Shown here in pieces: positions 44,987 to 54,449 of a stretch of 64,000 nucleotides of DNA. The stretch spans positions 595,977 through 659,976 of the forward strand of contig NZ_PTPZ01000001.1 in NCBI RefSeq assembly GCF_002943105.1, written 5' to 3'. The translations under genes were made by a program, and so were the position numbers. The notes below the pieces were generated by a model, which was not told the origin of the DNA, did not search any database, and saw only the letters and a list, made by a program, of their open reading frames with translations. The DNA is from Cloacibacterium normanense (GTDB taxonomy: Bacteria; Bacteroidota; Bacteroidia; Flavobacteriales; Weeksellaceae). The first letter of the stretch is position 1. The number at the start of each line of letters is the position of its first letter.

Positions 44987-46024
44987 ATGAAACAAGATCT
45001 CAAAATACAGGGTTTAAGTAAATTAGGACATTATCTTCAACAATTTTTACAAAAATCAGAAATTGATTATACTCATGATGAGCAAGAATTAGCCGCATTG
45101 ATGAGACGAAGCGAGGTAGAAAACCCTTGGTTTACTCAAGAAAACATAAGGTTTTGTTTTAAAAATTGGGCAGATATTTTAACCCAAGAAAATATTAAAA
45201 ATTGGCTTTCAGAATATCAGGTTTCTCAACTGTCTAAAAAAGTAGGATTGATTTTGGCGGGAAATATTCCATTGGTGGGATTTCATGACGTGATGTGTGT
45301 GATTATGAGTAATCATATTCCGCTGATTAAACTTTCTTCTAAAGATAGACTTCTTTTGCCTTTCTTTTTGAAAAAATGGGGCGAATTTTCTGAGTGGAAT
45401 TTAGAATTTCAAATCGTAGAAAGATTGACGGAATATGATGCGGTAATTGCTACAGGAAGTAATAATACAGCAAGATATTTAGAATATTATTTTAAAGATG
45501 CTTTGTCTATTATTAGAAAAAACAGAACTTCTGTGGCAGTAATTAAAGGAGATGAAACTGATGAAGAATTGCAATTATTGGCAGAAGATATTTTCAGGTA
45601 TTTTGGTTTAGGTTGTAGAAATGTAACGAGACTTCTTATCCCGAAAGATTATGAATTAAGCAGACTTTTCGAAAACTTTTTAGGTTTCAAAGACGTAATT
45701 AATCATCATAAATATGCTAATAACTATGATTATAACAAAGCGGTTTATCTCTTGAATCAAGAAAATTTTTGGGATAATAATTTTGTAATGCTCAAAGAAG
45801 ATAGCGCACTATTTTCACCACTTTCTGTGCTTAATTTCAGCAGATACGAAAGTGTAGAAGAAGTTCACGCTTTTCTCGTAGAAAATGAATCAAATATTCA
45901 ATGTGTGGTAGCAAAACCAGAATTGAGAATAGAAAATTCTGTAAACTTTGGGGAAGCGCAAAATCCTAGTCTCAATACTTATGCAGATAATATTGATACG
46001 ATGGCTTTTTTAAGTGTGGTATAA
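44987..46024 (+). CDS. LuxC-like acyl-CoA reductase family protein
   Basis: A 345-residue protein related to the LuxC acyl-CoA reductases, which make fatty aldehydes. Blocks seen are KVGLILAGNIPLVGFHDV (nucleotide-binding), AVIATGSNNTARYLEYYF and the probable catalytic cysteine in FGLGCRNVTRLL. It is shorter than classical LuxC (about 480 residues), as in other Flavobacteriia. It is divergent from the ferredoxin gene, a neighbour that could act as electron donor or be coincidental. Product and pathway are unknown. Confidence 0.8.
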   Translation: MKQDLKIQGLSKLGHYLQQFLQKSEIDYTHDEQELAALMRRSEVENPWFTQENIRFCFKNWADILTQENIKNWLSEYQVSQLSKKVGLILAGNIPLVGFHDVMCVIMSNHIPLIKLSSKDRLLLPFFLKKWGEFSEWNLEFQIVERLTEYDAVIATGSNNTARYLEYYFKDALSIIRKNRTSVAVIKGDETDEELQLLAEDIFRYFGLGCRNVTRLLIPKDYELSRLFENFLGFKDVINHHKYANNYDYNKAVYLLNQENFWDNNFVMLKEDSALFSPLSVLNFSRYESVEEVHAFLVENESNIQCVVAKPELRIENSVNFGEAQNPSLNTYADNIDTMAFLSVV

Positions 46025-46071
46025 ATATTTTTTCTATTTTTAACAATTAAAATTTTTAAAAACAAATATCT

Positions 46072-46761
46072 ATGGAAATTCAAACTACATTAGTTTCTCA
46101 AGCTACTGATATTGAGAAAGGAGAATTCTACAAAAAAACGTATTTACATGTTGCTTTTGCACTTTTAGCATTTGCGTTGGTAGAATACATTTTATTATTC
46201 AACATTCCGGAAGAGTATATCATTGCGATGGTTTCTCAAAAATTTGCTTGGTTATTCATTTTGGGGTTATTTTGGCTAGGTTCTACATTAGCGAATAAAT
46301 GGACACTTTCTCAAAGTAAAAATGTGCAGTATTTAGGCTTAGCTTTTTATGTTTTACTAGAAGCGATTATCTTTTTGCCAATGATTTATTTGGCTGTAGT
46401 GTACACAGAAAGTTTAGAGGTTTTAAAACAAGCTGCGCTCCTTACTTTAGCTTTATTTGGAGGCTTAACAGCTGTTGCTTTTTTAAGCAATAAGGATTTT
46501 TCTTTCCTGAAAAATGTTATTGTAATAGGAGGTTTTGTTTCTCTAGGATTAATCGTAATTGCAATCCTTTTTGGATTTAATTTAGGATTATGGTTTTCAC
46601 TAGGAATGGTTTTATTGGCTTCGGCAAGTATTTTATATGAAACACAGAAATTAAAAGATGTTTATTCTCCTAATCAATATGTAGGAGCATCACTACAATT
46701 ATTTGCTTCAATCATGCTTCTTTTCTGGTATATTTTAAGAATTCTATCAAGTAGAAAATAA
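46072..46761 (+). CDS. Bax inhibitor-1 (BI-1/YccA/LFG) family membrane protein
   Basis: A 229-residue protein with seven hydrophobic helices, the normal build of the TMBIM/BI-1 family, whose bacterial members form pH-sensitive calcium leaks. It opens with a short cytoplasmic stretch (EKGEFYKKTYLHVA), and the penultimate helices contain SASILYETQKLKDVYSPNQYVGASLQLFAS, where the ETQ and Asp residues correspond to the family's conserved acidic pair. A bidirectional terminator follows. Confidence 0.88.
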   Translation: MEIQTTLVSQATDIEKGEFYKKTYLHVAFALLAFALVEYILLFNIPEEYIIAMVSQKFAWLFILGLFWLGSTLANKWTLSQSKNVQYLGLAFYVLLEAIIFLPMIYLAVVYTESLEVLKQAALLTLALFGGLTAVAFLSNKDFSFLKNVIVIGGFVSLGLIVIAILFGFNLGLWFSLGMVLLASASILYETQKLKDVYSPNQYVGASLQLFASIMLLFWYILRILSSRK

Positions 46762-46782
46762 ACCAGTTTAAAATAAAATTAA

Positions 46783-46818
46783 AAAAAATCCAGATTATTT
46801 AAAATCTGGATTTTTTTT
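46783..46818. terminator. Bidirectional terminator overlapping the DUF4286 stop
   Basis: AAATCCAGATT and AATCTGGATTT with A and T tracts. The stop codon of the minus-strand DUF4286 gene (46799-46801) lies in the loop. Confidence 0.8.
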
Positions 46819-47113
46819 CGTTTAATTCTGTTTTGAAAATCATCACGCTTTCCCCGAATTTTCGAGCGATTATTTCAGAAAGATTATAGAGTTCAGTTTC
46901 TGTGAATTCTTGTCTTTTTTCATCGCTTTCGAAGATGAGAAGGAGGTTAGTGTTCTTGCCTTCGGTTAGCATTTCGGTATTTACTTCAGAAAGAATGTAG
47001 TTTTCTACGTCTATAAAGTTTTCAACTAAAGTTATCAATTCATTCTCTAAATACTGTTCCCAAGTCTGCAATTGGCTTTCTACGGTGTGGAATGTTATGC
47101 TTAAAATGCTCAT
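46799..47113 (-). CDS. DUF4286 family protein
   Basis: A 104-residue cytoplasmic protein with ITFHTVESQLQTWEQYLENE at the N-terminus and ESDEKRQEF in the centre, a pattern of the DUF4286 family. The family is small, alpha/beta and uncharacterised. The last codons and the stop form part of the shared hairpin terminator. It is divergent from the DUF486 gene across 41 bp. Confidence 0.72.
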   Translation of the reverse strand: MSILSITFHTVESQLQTWEQYLENELITLVENFIDVENYILSEVNTEMLTEGKNTNLLLIFESDEKRQEFTETELYNLSEIIARKFGESVMIFKTELNEKKSRF

Positions 47114-47154
47114 TTTTCTTATTTTTGGAAATTATTTTGCAAAAATACTCAAAA

Positions 47155-47526
47155 ATGACAAAAGGAATTCTCACCGTTCTACTTTTATTGATTTCTAATA
47201 TTTTCATGACGTTTGCGTGGTATGGTCATCTCAAATTCCAAGAATGGGGTTGGATGAAAAAATCTGTGCTTTGGTCAGTTATTCTCATCAGTTGGGGATT
47301 TGCCTTGTTTGAGTACATCTTTCAAGTTCCTGCAAATAGAATTGGTTTTAGAGAAAATGGTGGTCCTTTTACCTTGTTTCAGTTGAAAATTATACAAGAA
47401 GTAGTTACATTGGTTGTTTTTACGGTATTTGCAGTGTTTTTCTTTAAAAATGAATCGTTTAAATGGAATCATTTAGCGGCTTTTGTCTGTTTGGTTTTGG
47501 CGGTTTATTTTGTTTTCAAAAAATGA
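47155..47526 (+). CDS. DMT-like DUF486 membrane protein
   Basis: A 123-residue membrane protein with four hydrophobic helices. NIFMTFAWYGHLKF and WGFALFEYIFQVPANRIGF are characteristic of the DUF486 family, which resembles half of a drug/metabolite transporter. A frame extension to 47092 covers the divergent promoter region, so ATG 47155 is used. Such proteins probably dimerise; the substrate is unknown. Confidence 0.88.
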   Translation: MTKGILTVLLLLISNIFMTFAWYGHLKFQEWGWMKKSVLWSVILISWGFALFEYIFQVPANRIGFRENGGPFTLFQLKIIQEVVTLVVFTVFAVFFFKNESFKWNHLAAFVCLVLAVYFVFKK

Positions 47527-47591
47527 TAAATATTAGCTTATTTGTGGATAACAAATTGTGAATTTCCGTCAATTTTTTCGGCATTTTTTCG

Positions 47592-47599
47592 TATATTCG
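47592..47599 (+). promoter_or_regulatory. -7-like element (TATATTCG) for gyrA
   Basis: One mismatch from TAnnTTTG, with a T-rich upstream region. The leader to ATG 47680 would be about 75 nt. Confidence 0.4.
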
Positions 47600-47679
47600 T
47601 GCGTTATTTAAAATTGAAAAATTTAGAAATCAGTTTATTTTGTTATAAGTCTGATTTTCAAATAATTAAAAAATAAAGT

Positions 47680-50241
47680 ATGCATAAAGAAGGAGAAAGA
47701 CTAATTCCTATCAACATCGTTGATGAAATGAAATCCTCTTACATTGATTACTCAATGTCGGTAATTGTTTCCAGAGCGTTACCAGATGTAAGAGACGGCT
47801 TAAAACCTGTTCACAGAAGAGTTTTATACGGGATGTATGGTTTGGGCGTTTTTTCGAACAGAAAATATTTAAAATCTGCAAGAATTGTAGGGGATGTTTT
47901 AGGTAAATATCACCCTCATGGAGATTCTTCAGTTTATGATGCGATGGTGAGAATGGCGCAACCATGGAGTTTGCGTTATCCGCAAGTAGATGGTCAAGGT
48001 AACTTCGGTTCTATGGACGGAGATCCACCCGCTGCAATGCGTTACACAGAAGCGAGATTAAAGAAAATTTCAGATGAAATTCTTTCTGATTTAGATAAAG
48101 AAACGGTAGATTTTCAGAATAACTTTGATGATTCATTAACTGAGCCAAAAGTTCTTCCTACCAAAATACCTAATCTTTTAGTAAACGGAACTTCGGGGAT
48201 TGCTGTCGGTATGGCTACCAATATGGCGCCTCACAACTTATCTGAAGCTGTAGATGCTATCTGTGCTTATATTGACAATAGAGAAATCACCATAGATGAA
48301 TTGATGAAGCATATTATTGCTCCAGATTTCCCAACAGGTGGTATTATTTATGGTTATGAAGGGGTAAGAGATGCTTTCCATACAGGAAGAGGAAGAATTG
48401 TTCTTCGTGCTAAAGTAAGTTTTGAGGAAATAGGCAATAGAAATGCCATCATCGTTACCGAAATTCCTTACCAAGTGAATAAAGCTGAGATGATTGCCAG
48501 AACTGCAGAATTGGTAAAAGATGAAAAAATTCCTGGAATTTATGAAATCAGAGATGAGTCAGACAGAAACGGTCTTAGAGTAGTTTATGAATTAAAGAAT
48601 GACGCGATTCCAAATGTTGTTCTTAACTTATTGTATAAATATACTGCTTTACAGACTTCTTTCTCTGTAAATAATATCGCTCTAGTTCATGGTAGACCAG
48701 AACAATTAAATCTTAAAGATATTATTCATCATTTCGTAGACCACCGTCACGAAGTGATTGTGAGAAGAACAGAATATGAGCTGAAAAAAGCGAAAGAAAG
48801 AGCGCATATTTTAGAAGGTTTTATGAAAGTAATTGGTTCGCAAGAATCTCTTGATAAAGCCATTGCCATTATTCGTCATTCTGCAAATCCACAAGAAGCG
48901 AAAGAAGGATTAATTGCAGAATTTGAACTTTCAGAAATTCAAGCTCAAGCGATTCTAGATTTACGTCTTGCTCGTTTAACAGGAATGGAGCTTGACAAAA
49001 TTAGAGCTGAATATGAAGAAATTATGGCTTTAATTAAAGATTTAGAAGATATTCTTTCTAACGAACCAAGAAGATACCAAATCATCAAAAATGAATTGCT
49101 AGAAATTAAAGAAAAATACGGTGACGAAAGACGTTCAGAAATAGATTACTCAGGTGGAGAAATGTCTATCGAAGACTTAATTCCAGACGAAAAAGTAGTT
49201 CTTACAATTTCTCACGCTGGTTACATTAAGAGAACACCACTTTCTGAATACAAAGTTCAAAGTAGAGGTGGAGTTGGTAACAAAGCTGCTACCACTAGAG
49301 ATGCAGATTTCTTAGAATACATTGTTTCGGCAACGAATCACCAATACATGATGTTCTTCACCGAAAAAGGAAAATGTTTCTGGTTAAGAGTTTTCGAAAT
49401 TCCTGAAGGTTCTAAAACAGCGAAAGGAAGAGCAGTTCAGAATTTAATTAACATAGAACCCGATGATAAAATCAGAGCATACATCAGAACCAATGATCTA
49501 AAAGATGTAGATTATGTAAATTCTATGTATGTAGTAATGGTAACTAAAAATGGTATTATCAAGAAAACTTCTCTTGAGCAATATTCTAGGCCTAGAGTAA
49601 ATGGTATTAACGCTATTGAAATTAGAGAAGATGACCAATTATTAGAAGCTAAATTAACTACAGGAACTTCTGAAATCATGATTGCGACTAAAGGTGGTAA
49701 ATGTATTAGATTCCCAGAAGAAAAAGTAAGAGCAGTTGGTAGAAGTTCTATTGGAGTTCGTGGTGTAGATTTATCTGACGGAGATGAGGTAATTGGCATG
49801 ATTGTGGTAAATGATATTCAAAATGAAACGGTATTGGTCGTTTCGGAGAAAGGATATGGTAAACGTACCGCAGTAGAAGATTATAGAATTACCAATAGAG
49901 GTGGAAAAGGAGTAATCACCCTTAATATTACTGAAAAAACAGGAAATCTTATTGCGATTCAGTCGGTTACAGATGAAGATGGTTTGATGATTATCAACAA
50001 ATCTGGTGTAGCTATTAGAATGGGAATGGATGACTTAAGAGTAATGGGTAGAAATACTCAAGGAGTAAGAATGATTAACTTGAAAAATAATGATGAGATT
50101 GCTGCTGTTGCAAAAGTGATGATGGACAAAGAAGTAGAAGAAGAAACTGAAGAGACAGTAGAAAATAATGACGAAGAAACTCAAAATCAAGCTCCTCTAG
50201 AATCTCAAGAAGATACATTAAATAAGAACGAAGAAGAATAG
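47680..50241 (+). CDS. gyrA: DNA gyrase subunit A
   Basis: The breakage-reunion subunit of DNA gyrase (853 residues). The quinolone-determining region reads [17 protein letters not shown], with the Ser and Asp equivalent to E. coli Ser83 and Asp87, so it looks quinolone-susceptible at those sites. The catalytic tyrosine is in [11 protein letters not shown] series of GyrA C-terminal pinwheel repeats follows ([39 protein letters not shown]), where NRGGKG is the GyrA-box. The tail after about residue 810 is strongly acidic. A terminator with palindromic-repeat arms follows. Confidence 0.97.
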   Translation: MHKEGERLIPINIVDEMKSSYIDYSMSVIVSRALPDVRDGLKPVHRRVLYGMYGLGVFSNRKYLKSARIVGDVLGKYHPHGDSSVYDAMVRMAQPWSLRYPQVDGQGNFGSMDGDPPAAMRYTEARLKKISDEILSDLDKETVDFQNNFDDSLTEPKVLPTKIPNLLVNGTSGIAVGMATNMAPHNLSEAVDAICAYIDNREITIDELMKHIIAPDFPTGGIIYGYEGVRDAFHTGRGRIVLRAKVSFEEIGNRNAIIVTEIPYQVNKAEMIARTAELVKDEKIPGIYEIRDESDRNGLRVVYELKNDAIPNVVLNLLYKYTALQTSFSVNNIALVHGRPEQLNLKDIIHHFVDHRHEVIVRRTEYELKKAKERAHILEGFMKVIGSQESLDKAIAIIRHSANPQEAKEGLIAEFELSEIQAQAILDLRLARLTGMELDKIRAEYEEIMALIKDLEDILSNEPRRYQIIKNELLEIKEKYGDERRSEIDYSGGEMSIEDLIPDEKVVLTISHAGYIKRTPLSEYKVQSRGGVGNKAATTRDADFLEYIVSATNHQYMMFFTEKGKCFWLRVFEIPEGSKTAKGRAVQNLINIEPDDKIRAYIRTNDLKDVDYVNSMYVVMVTKNGIIKKTSLEQYSRPRVNGINAIEIREDDQLLEAKLTTGTSEIMIATKGGKCIRFPEEKVRAVGRSSIGVRGVDLSDGDEVIGMIVVNDIQNETVLVVSEKGYGKRTAVEDYRITNRGGKGVITLNITEKTGNLIAIQSVTDEDGLMIINKSGVAIRMGMDDLRVMGRNTQGVRMINLKNNDEIAAVAKVMMDKEVEEETEETVENNDEETQNQAPLESQEDTLNKNEEE

Positions 50242-50251
50242 TATTATATTG

Positions 50252-50281
50252 AGGACAAGCCATAAACTTGTCCTTTTTTAA
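50252..50281 (+). terminator. gyrA terminator built from the GGACAAG palindrome
   Basis: AGGACAAG and CTTGTCCT with a T tract. The arms match the repeat at the end of kdsB (4403-4424). Confidence 0.75.
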
Positions 50282-50299
50282 AAATTTAATTTTTACATT

Positions 50300-51688
50300 A
50301 TGAAAAAAATAATTTTAAGTGCAGCAGTTATTGCCTTTGGTTTTTCATTTGGACAAAAAAAAGAAATTTCAGCTGCTTTCAAAGCAATCGAAGCAGATGA
50401 TACTGCTACAGCAAATACACAAATTGGTGCTGCAGATGCAATTTTAGGTGGGAAAACTTACCTTTTAGAGCCTGCTATTTTAGAACAATATTATTATGCT
50501 AAAGGTCTTGGACTTTTAAATACTGGTAAAGTTTCAGAAGGAGCTGCAGTTTTAGCGAATATTTCGACTCTAGGAAAATCTAAAATTTATGTAGGTAAGA
50601 ACGCAGAAAAACAAAAAGTGTATTACGTTGGTAAACAAGCTGCAGATGCATCTGGAGTGGCTAATCTTAAAGAAGAAACTTATGCACCTACACTTGTAGG
50701 AAATCTTGGAGCAAAAATCAATCCGCTTTTGACTAAAGCTAATGAAGAAGCTATGGCTGCTTATAATTCTAAAAACCATGAATTAGCAGGAAAAAAATTC
50801 TTAGAAGTAAATAATCTTTTAGCCGCAGCAGGTAGCGAAGATAAACTATATAAATATTATGCAGGTGTATCTTATGCTCAAGGTCAAAAAAATGTAGAAG
50901 CTGCAAAAGTATATAATGAATTAATTAATGAAGGTTATACAGGTGTAAAAACAGAATATAAAGCGAAAAATAAGAAAACAGGAGCTGTAGAAAATCTTGA
51001 TAAAAATTCTTTTGAGCTTTATAAAAAAATGGGTGCAACGGCTGATTATACTGATTTCAAAACAGAAACTACTCCAAGTGTAGAACAAGAGTTATATGAA
51101 ACAGCTGTAGCTTTGGAAATTGAAAATCAAAATTATGATTCAGCATTAGCATTAATTGAAAAAGGTTTGGTGAAATTTCCTAAAAGTGCCAAATTAACTG
51201 AACAACAAGGAACTGTTTACTATAAATCTGGAAAAATGGATCAATTTATTGCAAATTTAAAAGATCAGGTAGCAAAAAATCCTAATGATAAAATTTCATG
51301 GTATAATTTAGGCGTTTTAGCAAGTAAAGATCCTAGCAAATTAACTGAAGCTGAAGGTTATTTTAAAAAATCCCTAGAGATTGATCCCAATTATATGGAA
51401 GCTTTACAAGGAATGGTTTATAATATATATATAAATGGAGATGATAAAGCGATTGCCGCAATTGATGAAGCTAGAAAAGCTAAAAAAATGGATTTATTCA
51501 ATAAATTATTAGCTGAAAGAAGGGCTAAACTTACAAAAGCAATTCCTTATGCTGAAAAAATTTATTCAATAGACCCTAAAAATGTAGAAAATGTATCTTT
51601 ACTAAAAGGTTTATATCAAACTTCACATAACGATGCAAAATTCCAAGAGATGAAAGCGGTAGAAGCTGCTCTAAAAGCTGGAAAATAA
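50300..51688 (+). CDS. Secreted or periplasmic TPR protein
   Basis: A 462-residue protein with a signal peptide (MKKIILSAAVIAFGFSFGQ) and tandem TPR motifs. Examples are the AIEADDTATANTQIGAAD segment, AALEIENQNYDSALALIEKG-like units around 265-285, and YNLGVLASKDPSKLTEAEGY followed by FKKSLEIDPNYMEAL (about 335-370). TPR arrays mediate protein-protein contacts, so a scaffold role in the periplasm is likely. No catalytic motif is seen. It sits downstream of gyrA behind a terminator. Confidence 0.78.
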   Translation: MKKIILSAAVIAFGFSFGQKKEISAAFKAIEADDTATANTQIGAADAILGGKTYLLEPAILEQYYYAKGLGLLNTGKVSEGAAVLANISTLGKSKIYVGKNAEKQKVYYVGKQAADASGVANLKEETYAPTLVGNLGAKINPLLTKANEEAMAAYNSKNHELAGKKFLEVNNLLAAAGSEDKLYKYYAGVSYAQGQKNVEAAKVYNELINEGYTGVKTEYKAKNKKTGAVENLDKNSFELYKKMGATADYTDFKTETTPSVEQELYETAVALEIENQNYDSALALIEKGLVKFPKSAKLTEQQGTVYYKSGKMDQFIANLKDQVAKNPNDKISWYNLGVLASKDPSKLTEAEGYFKKSLEIDPNYMEALQGMVYNIYINGDDKAIAAIDEARKAKKMDLFNKLLAERRAKLTKAIPYAEKIYSIDPKNVENVSLLKGLYQTSHNDAKFQEMKAVEAALKAGK

Positions 51689-51708
51689 TTATAGTTCAAA
51701 ATACATAA

Positions 51709-51744
51709 AAATAAATCCCGAAGAAATTCGGGATTTATTTTTTT
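51709..51744. terminator. Terminator overlapping the 3' end of the DtxR-type gene
   Basis: AAATCCCGAA and TTCGGGATTT with a T tract. The stop of the convergent minus-strand gene lies at 51735-51737, inside the hairpin's T-side. Confidence 0.75.
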
Positions 51745-52385
51745 ACCAATAGTTTCTCGCAAACCATTTTACTTAGAATTTCTGTTCTATCTGAAAAATC
51801 TATCTGCATAGAACCATCAAATTTTTCTATGTTTTTAATTAAAATTTCTGCACCTAAAGCTAAATTTCTCTGGTTGAGGTAATTCAGGAAATCATCTGTA
51901 GAAATAGTCACAGAAGTAAGAATTACTGTTTCATTTATTTTACACTCACTTAGTTTTTTAAGATTTTGAGTGATAATGATACCGTCTTTGTCTGGAATAG
52001 GTTCACCATGAGGATCTACTTTTGGAAAATTGAGGATTTCATCCATCTTGTCAAAAAAATCTTCAGAGTGTACATGTTCTAATTGTTCTGCAATTTCGTG
52101 TACATTTTCCCAACCGAATCCCATTTTTTCAACCAAAAACATTTCTGTTAATCGGTGTTTTCTTACCACTATAGCCGCTTCTTTTCTGCCCAATTCTGTA
52201 ACTTTTATTGGTTTATAAGTCTCGTAGATTACCCAATTTTTGTCTGCAAACTTTTTCATCATGCTGTTTACAGAAGGCATTTTGATTTGTAAAAATTTGC
52301 TTAATTCATTTACAGTAACCTGATTTTCAGAATCTAATAGATGGAAAATGGCTTTTAAATAGTTTTCTTCGGTAAGGGAATTCAT
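51735..52385 (-). CDS. Metal-dependent transcriptional regulator, DtxR/MntR family
   Basis: A 216-residue protein with an N-terminal winged HTH (SLTEENYLKAIF, NELSKFLQIKMPSVNSMMKKF), then the dimerisation domain with LTEMFLVEKMGFGWENVHEIAEQLEHVHS. The Glu and His residues of EIAEQLEHVHSEDFFDKMDE supply the metal site. An SH3-like C-terminal domain is present. Probable role: Mn- or Fe-responsive repressor. The start used is ATG 52385 (MNSLTEENYL); the longer frame (52445) adds a non-conserved stretch. A hairpin RNA region directly upstream may regulate it. Which metal is sensed cannot be read from sequence. Confidence 0.87.
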   Translation of the reverse strand: MNSLTEENYLKAIFHLLDSENQVTVNELSKFLQIKMPSVNSMMKKFADKNWVIYETYKPIKVTELGRKEAAIVVRKHRLTEMFLVEKMGFGWENVHEIAEQLEHVHSEDFFDKMDEILNFPKVDPHGEPIPDKDGIIITQNLKKLSECKINETVILTSVTISTDDFLNYLNQRNLALGAEILIKNIEKFDGSMQIDFSDRTEILSKMVCEKLLVKK

Positions 52386-52431
52386 GTTGTTAGATGTAAT
52401 ATTTTTCAAATCTAACATTTTATTTTTACAT

Positions 52432-52525
52432 AAAAAAACCTCCAATTGCTTGGAGGTAAAAACTAATAACCATGAAAACTCAAATTAAACATGAGAATCG
52501 TTATTAATATTGCAAATAACGTGCC
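52432..52525 (-). ncRNA. Candidate leader RNA or small RNA upstream of the DtxR-type regulator
   Basis: Reading on the minus strand, GCAAATAAC (about 52512-52520) resembles a -7 element in reverse. It is followed by a hairpin with stem TAATAAC/GTTATTA, and then by a terminator-type hairpin ACCTCCAA-GCAA-TTGGAGGT with seven T, ending about 47 nt before the regulator start. This could be an attenuator or a short independent RNA. On the plus strand the same DNA holds an 11-codon frame (MKTQIKHENRY, from 52472), an alternative reading. Confidence 0.4.
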
Positions 52526-52558
52526 AAAAGAAAATGGCTCTCTTTGAAATAAGTTTCC

Positions 52559-52589
52559 TTTGCAAAAGTACAAAAAAATCTTACATTTG
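52559..52589 (+). promoter_or_regulatory. Consensus promoter of ndk
   Basis: TTTG (52559-52562), a 19-nt spacer, TACATTTG (52582-52589), 24 nt before the ATG. Confidence 0.75.
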
Positions 52590-52612
52590 CAAAAAATATT
52601 TTAAAAAAAATT

Positions 52613-53032
52613 ATGTCAGGTAACATTACATTTACAATGATTAAGCCAGATGCGGTTGCAGATGGGCACATTGGAGCAATTTTAGGGAAAATTGCAGAAG
52701 CTGGATTTACATTCAAAGCATTAAAATTAACTCAACTTACAGTTGCAGATGCTAAAAAATTCTATGAAGTACACGCAGAAAGACCTTTCTACGGAGAATT
52801 AGTAGAATTTATGTCTTCTGCACCAATCGTAGCTGCGGTTTTAGAAAAAGAAAATGCAGTAGAAGATTTCAGAAAACTAATCGGTGCTACTAATCCTGCT
52901 GAAGCGGCAGAAGGAACTATTAGAAAGATGTTTGCAAGAAGCGTAGGCGAAAATGCAGTTCACGGTTCAGATTCTGATGAAAATGCTCTAATTGAAGCGC
53001 AATTCCATTTTTCTGGAAGAGAAATTTTCTAA
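52613..53032 (+). CDS. ndk: Nucleoside diphosphate kinase
   Basis: Ndk transfers the terminal phosphate of ATP to other NDPs. The 139-residue length is normal. The opening [31 protein letters not shown] and the catalytic histidine in [12 protein letters not shown], preceded by GTIRKMFAR, are all present. It has its own consensus promoter and a strong downstream terminator, so it is monocistronic. Confidence 0.97.
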   Translation: MSGNITFTMIKPDAVADGHIGAILGKIAEAGFTFKALKLTQLTVADAKKFYEVHAERPFYGELVEFMSSAPIVAAVLEKENAVEDFRKLIGATNPAEAAEGTIRKMFARSVGENAVHGSDSDENALIEAQFHFSGREIF

Positions 53033-53057
53033 TCAAATAGTTTTACTCAAAATTTAT

Positions 53058-53095
53058 AAAAAAAGTTCGAGAATTTCTCGAACTTTTTATTTTTT
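53058..53095. terminator. Bidirectional ndk terminator
   Basis: AAAGTTCGAGAA and TTCTCGAACTTT with A and T tracts; it serves ndk and the convergent small membrane gene. Confidence 0.85.
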
Positions 53096-53359
53096 ATCTT
53101 TTACATATTCATCTATGTCTGGTGAAGCATCTACTTTTGAAATAAAATTTGTTGCTCCATATTTCTTAGAAACTTTATTGGCCCAATAAATTCCTAAAAT
53201 AATTCCTGCTATGACAAAAAATCCAAAAAGGAAATTACTGTTCAAGTAATATTGACACGCAAAGCCAATTCCAATTCCTAAAATAGTTGGTGATGCAAAT
53301 ATTTTCAACCAAGAAATAGCATCAATAATGGTTTCGAAAAAAGATTTTTCATTTTTCAT
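53087..53359 (-). CDS. Small membrane protein, two helices, function unknown
   Basis: A 90-residue protein with two hydrophobic helices (about residues 18-36 and 43-60, ASPTILGIGIGFACQYYL and LFGFFVIAGIILGIYWA) and a basic/acidic C-terminal tail (SPDIDEYVKDKK). It resembles the AtpI/AtpZ helical-hairpin size class but lacks a decisive motif. It is located downstream of rpe on the same strand. Real by length and position, family unassigned. Confidence 0.65.
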   Translation of the reverse strand: MKNEKSFFETIIDAISWLKIFASPTILGIGIGFACQYYLNSNFLFGFFVIAGIILGIYWANKVSKKYGATNFISKVDASPDIDEYVKDKK

Positions 53360-53386
53360 GATAATGGTGATTAGTTTTTTTTGAAA

Positions 53387-54037
53387 TTAAACTTTTAACA
53401 GTTCAATTGTTCTTTCTGGATTTTCACTGGCAAAAACAGCATTTCCTGCCACCAAAACATCTGCACCTGCTTCGAAGAGTTTTGGAGCATTTTCGGTATT
53501 TACGCCGCCGTCTATTTCGATGAGCGCTGTAGAATTATTCTCCAGAATCAATTCTTTGGTTTCTCTGATTTTTTTGTAAGTGTTTTCTATGAATTTTTGT
53601 CCACCAAAACCAGGGTTTACGCTCATTAATAAAACCAAATCTACTTCGGTAATAATATCTTCTAAAACCCAAACTGGAGTAGAAGGATTAAGCACTACAC
53701 CAGCTTTTGCACCTTTGTCTTGAATCAAATTAATGGTTCTGTGAAGATGTGTACACGCTTCATAATGTACAGAAACCAAATCTGCGCCGTAATTGATGAA
53801 TTCTTCTACATATTTTTCAGGCTCTACAATCATAAGATGTACATCTACAAATTTTTTGGCGTGTTCCTGAATTGCTTTCATCACAGGGAAGCCAAAAGAA
53901 ATATTCGGTACGAATCTTCCATCCATTACATCTATGTGAAACCAATCGGCTTGACTGCCGTTAATCATTTCTATATCACGCTGTAAATTCCCAAAATCTG
54001 CAGATAAAACTGAAGGTGCAATAAGTTTTGTTTTCAT
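53387..54037 (-). CDS. rpe: Ribulose-phosphate 3-epimerase
   Basis: The TIM-barrel pentose-phosphate epimerase (216 residues) interconverts ribulose 5-phosphate and xylulose 5-phosphate. It shows APSVLSADFGNL, WFHIDVMDGRFVPNISFG, VDVHLMIVEPEKY, HYEACTHLHRTI, LVLLMSVNPGFGGQKF and the phosphate-binding EIDGGVNTENAP with VAGNAVFA. The metal ligands His33/Asp35/His66/Asp173-type positions are conserved in kind. Its start is 1 bp from the stop of the RDD gene. Confidence 0.96.
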   Translation of the reverse strand: MKTKLIAPSVLSADFGNLQRDIEMINGSQADWFHIDVMDGRFVPNISFGFPVMKAIQEHAKKFVDVHLMIVEPEKYVEEFINYGADLVSVHYEACTHLHRTINLIQDKGAKAGVVLNPSTPVWVLEDIITEVDLVLLMSVNPGFGGQKFIENTYKKIRETKELILENNSTALIEIDGGVNTENAPKLFEAGADVLVAGNAVFASENPERTIELLKV

Positions 54038-54038
54038 T

Positions 54039-54449
54039 TTATTTTTTACTTTCTATAATTGTTGTTTTTGCAAATAAATCTCCTAATCTTTGACCTTTTT
54101 CAGAATTTTTTACACTGATGTAAGCAGGTAAACCAAAGAACGAAAAGTCTATTATATCTATTAAATGTCTTTTGAAAGAATTTTTTAAACCAATTTCTTT
54201 ATTGTCTATTTGAACAACTTTTAAATTTAATAAGTAATGCCCTAAAGTAGCTTTAAATAAAGATTCTACAATGATGAAATAGAGTAACCAAAATAAAAAA
54301 ACAGGTAATGCCTTTAATCCATTTACTGAATAAGTTCCTTCATGATCTTTATTTCCAAAGTAAATCACATAAAAAATACTAACAGTGAAATATATTAGAT
54401 AATCTAATAAACAAGCGAAGATTCTTTTTCTTAAAATTATTGATTTCAT
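54039..54449 (-). CDS. RDD family membrane protein
   Basis: A 136-residue RDD-domain protein, opening RKRIFACLLDYLIYF (the Arg-Asp-containing first helix of RDD), with helices around 10-30, 50-70 and 105-125, and the family end motif QRLGDLFAKT. Members are thought to act in transport or osmotic adaptation. It overlaps or abuts rpe downstream (1 bp) and the hypothetical gene upstream (0 bp), so it is part of a tight minus-strand cluster. Confidence 0.85.
   Translation of the reverse strand: MKSIILRKRIFACLLDYLIYFTVSIFYVIYFGNKDHEGTYSVNGLKALPVFLFWLLYFIIVESLFKATLGHYLLNLKVVQIDNKEIGLKNSFKRHLIDIIDFSFFGLPAYISVKNSEKGQRLGDLFAKTTIIESKK

Noticed and set aside
48000..48060. Fluoroquinolone-resistance change in gyrA
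   Set aside because: The Ser and Asp at the usual resistance positions are retained (GDSSVYD).
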